A stretch of DNA of 17,340 bases from Ramicandelaber brevisporus. Taxonomy: Eukaryota > Kickxellomycota > Ramicandelaberales > Ramicandelaberaceae. The stretch covers positions 62,525 through 79,864 of the forward strand of contig MU602697.1 in NCBI GenBank assembly GCA_025201865.1, written 5' to 3'. The position numbers were made by a program, and so were the translations under genes. Positions 14,279-17,340 of the stretch are shown in pieces. The notes below the pieces were generated by a model, which saw nothing but the letters and a program-made list of their open reading frames with translations, made no database searches and was not told the origin of the DNA. Every line of letters begins with the position of its first letter. The first letter of the stretch is position 1.

Positions 14279-16144
14279 CTACAAGAACATGCGGTAAATG
14301 GTGGCATCCAATGACGATCGATCGTATTTAAGATATTTGACTGCGCCTTTACCGCTTGTATCACCCAGCTGCACTCTGTTGGCTTCAAACCACATGTCAT
14401 AGCTGACCACAACCGTCGCTCTCAGTTTGGCCAGCAGCTGATCCTTAAGCTCTGGATCCGCAATCACACACGCCTGTTGCTGGCGAACCAAATCATCAAA
14501 CGACTGGTTAAATGTGCGCAGCTTGTCCTTGATATTGGTGCGGCTATCATTCAGCGGAACGACACAGCTGCGCCACGCTTGAACCACATCGTTGATGGCG
14601 CGGTGGTTGAGCATATTGTCGATACGAACCACTCCGTCACTATGAAGGAGGTCGTAGAGCTGGGCATCACTGCGCATGGCCCTGCTGGCGTATTGGTAAT
14701 TGTTGGCCAAGAAGATGGCGGTCGGCAGCGGTCGACGCGAGAACGCAATGGCAGCGCGCTGATCAAGAGTGGCAATCAACACCTCAATGCAGTCATTCAT
14801 GTATCGACGTAGGATGGAGTCGCCAGCAAACGTGCGGCTAGCACGGTGGCCAGTACCAGGAGCCGGAGCCCCAGACTCGGTGGTGGTTGGCACACCTGCA
14901 TTCCAATGGCCATCGCCCAAGTTGGCAATCATGGTTTCCGCAGCCTCACGATGCTCGGCTAGTCGCTGCAAATACTGAAGGGTGCGGCTGGTCAATTCGT
15001 ACACATTTGCATCGGGTGACACCGCGGGGAGAGCGGCAGTATTGCGTAGGCTTTCCATAAAGTCTGCAAAATTCTTGAGTAACGGTGCGCTGATTGAGGA
15101 TATGAGCTTGTCAATATCGCGTCTGCCACGGACGTTCAACTGCAAGGCTTCAGTTAAATCGCGCTGTCTACCACGCAATGTTTCGTACAAGTCAAACAAA
15201 TCCAAGCGAGCATAGCCGACAGTACGGCGACGGCTTTGAACAGCCTTTTCGGTAGATTCAGCAAACGCCGTAACAGCCGGGTCAATTGCAGCTCCAAATG
15301 CAGCCGACGCGTGTTCCTTGGGGATGATTGAGTAAACAAATTCAGATTCAGCACGAGCGGCCAATATCAATCCATTAATTAGCGCCATAAATGAGTTTGC
15401 AACAGTAGAGCTGCCATTGTCGTTGTTTCCATATCCAGAGCCCAAGCCAGTGCCACTGGAATCCGGATGAGAGACGGCACGGCAGAGTGGATGCAGTGAA
15501 TTGACAATATACGCTGATCTCAACTGTCCATAGATTCTGACCGCCTCCATTGTCCCTTCACTATTTGATAGATTGTTCATGATTCTCGCCAGCTGTTTCC
15601 GAGCCGATGGAGGCACAGCCGGCAATTCACGAACGCTGGTCGCCTCTGAAAAATCAATCGGCTCACAGTACTGCTGCAAAATTCGTCTAAACGCCTCCGT
15701 CAAGTGCTGAGCCGCAACTTTAAGCAGCTGTCGAACATGCTTTGCAGTGCGTTCGCATGCTTTAAGATTGAGCTTCTCCATCATTGTCGAGGCATCCTGC
15801 AGTCTGCCAATTGCTGCCAGATAAGGTCCAAAGTCATTCTCGTCGGGACCATTTACTACCACAGCCTCCTCAACCGACGTCACGTCAAACAGCGCAATTA
15901 CGCGTGATATGTTCTGGAGAGTGCGCTCTACGTTGTCGTTAAGGCGTGCCAGCTTTTCGGAAGACTTGTTGAGGGGATCAATAGAGTTGCATACATCTTC
16001 AAGACGTCGATCGAGTGCGCGCAACATGTCGCCGGATCGACGAGTCAGAGTGTCCATCTCTTGCAAGCTGCTCTGCAAGAACTCCAGGTCAGCTGCCTCT
16101 TCATCAAGGTCCAAAGTAGACCGAGGTTGCGCAGAGTGGTGCAT
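14279..16144 (-). CDS. EXO70: exocyst complex subunit Exo70
   Basis: 621 residues, a usual length for the family. An N-terminal helical/coiled-coil region (about 15-90) contains the segment LNKSSEKLARLNDNVERTLQNISRVIALFDV, matching the Exo70 pattern of a Leu-rich heptad followed by the hydrophobic segment at the start of domain A. The rest is the all-helical rod (Pfam Exo70), ending KGAVKYLKYDRSSLDATIYRMFL (599-621). The family's basic C-terminal domain D binds PI(4,5)P2 at the plasma membrane. Role: with Sec3 it brings the exocyst to sites of growth and tethers secretory vesicles, under Rho/Cdc42 control. A Gly/Ser/Asn-rich loop lies in the middle (coded near 15400-15470). The ATG at 16142-16144 has A at -3; the frame extends 22 codons further to a GTG and has no upstream ATG. 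The gene is 192 bases downstream of the zinc-finger gene. Confidence 0.92.
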   Translation of the reverse strand: MHHSAQPRSTLDLDEEAADLEFLQSSLQEMDTLTRRSGDMLRALDRRLEDVCNSIDPLNKSSEKLARLNDNVERTLQNISRVIALFDVTSVEEAVVVNGPDENDFGPYLAAIGRLQDASTMMEKLNLKACERTAKHVRQLLKVAAQHLTEAFRRILQQYCEPIDFSEATSVRELPAVPPSARKQLARIMNNLSNSEGTMEAVRIYGQLRSAYIVNSLHPLCRAVSHPDSSGTGLGSGYGNNDNGSSTVANSFMALINGLILAARAESEFVYSIIPKEHASAAFGAAIDPAVTAFAESTEKAVQSRRRTVGYARLDLFDLYETLRGRQRDLTEALQLNVRGRRDIDKLISSISAPLLKNFADFMESLRNTAALPAVSPDANVYELTSRTLQYLQRLAEHREAAETMIANLGDGHWNAGVPTTTESGAPAPGTGHRASRTFAGDSILRRYMNDCIEVLIATLDQRAAIAFSRRPLPTAIFLANNYQYASRAMRSDAQLYDLLHSDGVVRIDNMLNHRAINDVVQAWRSCVVPLNDSRTNIKDKLRTFNQSFDDLVRQQQACVIADPELKDQLLAKLRATVVVSYDMWFEANRVQLGDTSGKGAVKYLKYDRSSLDATIYRMFL

Positions 16145-16336
16145 CTTGCTATGAAAAAGAAAGAAAATTCGCAAAAAAATAACGAAACGTAACGAAATCG
16201 ACCATCTCACTCGTTACACGTTAGGCACATCTACAAAATGATGAAGAAGGGATAGAGGTTAATAGAGTCCATTGAGGTTAAAAAATAAAAGGCGCTGCTT
16301 AGTACACAAACTGCGAGATGGTTAATGGATACCATC
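16145..16336 (-). promoter_or_regulatory. short intergenic region: EXO70 promoter and zinc-finger gene 3' end
   Basis: 192 bases between the zinc-finger stop codon (TAG at 16337-16339) and the EXO70 start. The 58 bases nearest EXO70 have no ATG in the sense direction. No CT tract or TATA element stands out. A short leader here contrasts with the long leaders of other genes in the window. Confidence 0.4.
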
Positions 16337-17340
16337 CTAATCACTATAATCGCTCAGCACTAACTCATCGCCATCATCCTCTTCATTATCACACTCAATA
16401 TTATCCGGATACATCAAGTTGTTTGAGCTGACTCTGCGGGGTACAGCTGTGTCCAAACGAGTGATGAGAAGGTACGAAGTTGATGCTTTTGAATAAAGCA
16501 ATCGCAATACAAGAGCAGGAACTGTCAATATTTGTTCACCTTGATGAGCGTGCTTCTTGTGATAACTCTTATTAGAATCTGTGTATCCACAGTATCCACA
16601 ATCGGCTGTAACACACAGCCAACCTTGAACAATGTCTGGATGCTGCGGCTGGCTTGATTGGCGAATTGCTGCTGCGAGAAGTGAGTTGCTGGTGTGCTGG
16701 TTGATATTGGGATCGCTTCCATTAATCCTAGCACTCTCTGGCAGAATCGCAGTGTCAGTCGATTTCTCATCAAATGCATGTTTCTGCTGCAAGTGTGTAA
16801 GCAGACATTCTGGCACCAACCTACATTCGTGACAAATGAACACTCCAGTCATATTATGATAGCCACATCTCGTACTACCAACATAAAAATCATTCACTTT
16901 TAAATAATGAACAATGCGTTGTCTTCTCTTGATAATTGGCTGCTGCTGACCATCGTCATCTTCATCATTAGCACGCTTTTGTTTAATCGCTATAAGATGA
17001 GTGTTTTGAATGTGCATATAAGTAGTATGAACTGTTGTCCACGCCGTTTCGCAACCTGGAATTGGACATGACCATCGATCATCCAAAGACTGACGAACAA
17101 GATTGAAAGTGTTACCACGTACAGTGATCACGACTTCACGTTTGTGTTCACGCCGATGTGCACTAAGTAATTTAGCTGAATTGAAGGAACATCCGCAATT
17201 GGGATACTCACACTTCCATTGACGCTTCTGATTGAATGCACATGTGGTCTCATTCTGGTTGTCATCATCCCCATTCTCATCTTGAGCATTCAATTCCTTG
17301 TGACTGTAATCGAGTTTGTGCTGATCTACTCTGTTGCTAC
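16337..17340 (-). CDS. C2H2 zinc-finger protein with OrsD-like C-terminal fingers, 5' partial
   Basis: At least 333 residues; the frame is open to the right edge with no stop and no in-frame ATG before the fingers, so the true start lies outside or in another exon. Numbering from the edge: two canonical fingers, C43-x4-C48-x12-H61-x3-H65 and C91-x4-C96-x12-H109-x4-H114; a third, C169-x2-C172-x9-H182-x4-H187 (FICHECRLVPECLLTHLQQKH); and a fourth, C242-x4-C247-x12-H260-x4-H265 (WLCVTADCGYCGYTD...). The third and fourth, with their spacing, resemble the paired motifs of the fungal OrsD/DUF3505 family. A basic stretch (KRRQR, about 137) could be a nuclear signal; the C-terminus is acidic. It is probably a nucleic-acid-binding nuclear protein; no target can be given. 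The OrsD likeness is a pattern match and could be a coincidence of finger spacing. Confidence 0.75.
   Translation of the reverse strand, partial: SNRVDQHKLDYSHKELNAQDENGDDDNQNETTCAFNQKRQWKCEYPNCGCSFNSAKLLSAHRREHKREVVITVRGNTFNLVRQSLDDRWSCPIPGCETAWTTVHTTYMHIQNTHLIAIKQKRANDEDDDGQQQPIIKRRQRIVHYLKVNDFYVGSTRCGYHNMTGVFICHECRLVPECLLTHLQQKHAFDEKSTDTAILPESARINGSDPNINQHTSNSLLAAAIRQSSQPQHPDIVQGWLCVTADCGYCGYTDSNKSYHKKHAHQGEQILTVPALVLRLLYSKASTSYLLITRLDTAVPRRVSSNNLMYPDNIECDNEEDDGDELVLSDYSD

Overview
The window reads as nuclear DNA of an early-diverging (non-Dikarya) fungus. Six long genes encode recognisable eukaryotic proteins and one protein-coding frame runs off the right edge; no bacterial operon structure is seen. 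Evidence for a fungus is a GH5 enzyme of the fungal steryl-glucosidase/glucocerebrosidase (Egh1/EGCrP) type. Evidence for a deep lineage is VMP1, which is missing from budding yeasts and, as far as I know, from most Dikarya, together with cystinosin and an FBXO31-like F-box protein. All six large genes read through without introns, so the genome is intron-poor; that fits lineages such as Kickxellomycotina, but I cannot fix the clade from sequence alone.

Layout, left to right: tRNA-Thr(AGU) with a Pol III T-run (206-287, minus); FBXO31-like F-box protein (427-2049, minus); cystinosin, the vacuolar/lysosomal cystine-proton exporter (2387-3625, minus); a divergent promoter region with a (TC)16 tract (3626-4381); a type I membrane protein whose ectodomain has the bacterial TroA-like periplasmic-binding fold (4382-5986, plus); VMP1 with a large disordered insertion (6310-8535, minus). 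A 3 kb stretch without a recognised gene (8536-11619) follows, holding one tentative two-exon small gene (9152-9702, minus) and long AUG-free leaders. Then come the GH5 steryl-glucosidase/glucocerebrosidase-like enzyme (11620-14064, plus), exocyst subunit Exo70 (14279-16144, minus) and the 3' part of a four-zinc-finger protein (16337 to the right edge, minus).

The genes are not an obvious biosynthetic cluster. Several act in membrane biology: cystinosin (vacuole), VMP1 (ER lipid scrambling and autophagy), GH5 (glycosylated sterol/ceramide turnover), Exo70 (secretory vesicle tethering) and the surface binding protein. I regard this as suggestive at most, because eukaryotic neighbours are often unrelated.

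The most unusual items are the membrane-anchored binding protein, the disordered insertion inside the VMP1 core together with an AMPK/Snf1-like site at its tail, and the systematic lack of AUG in long pyrimidine-rich leaders. The extreme case is 905 nt upstream of the GH5 start with no ATG on the coding strand and about 22 on the other. Six of the eight long reading frames begin at TTG or GTG when taken at full length; I use the first in-frame ATG instead, and for the right-edge zinc-finger gene there is none in the window.
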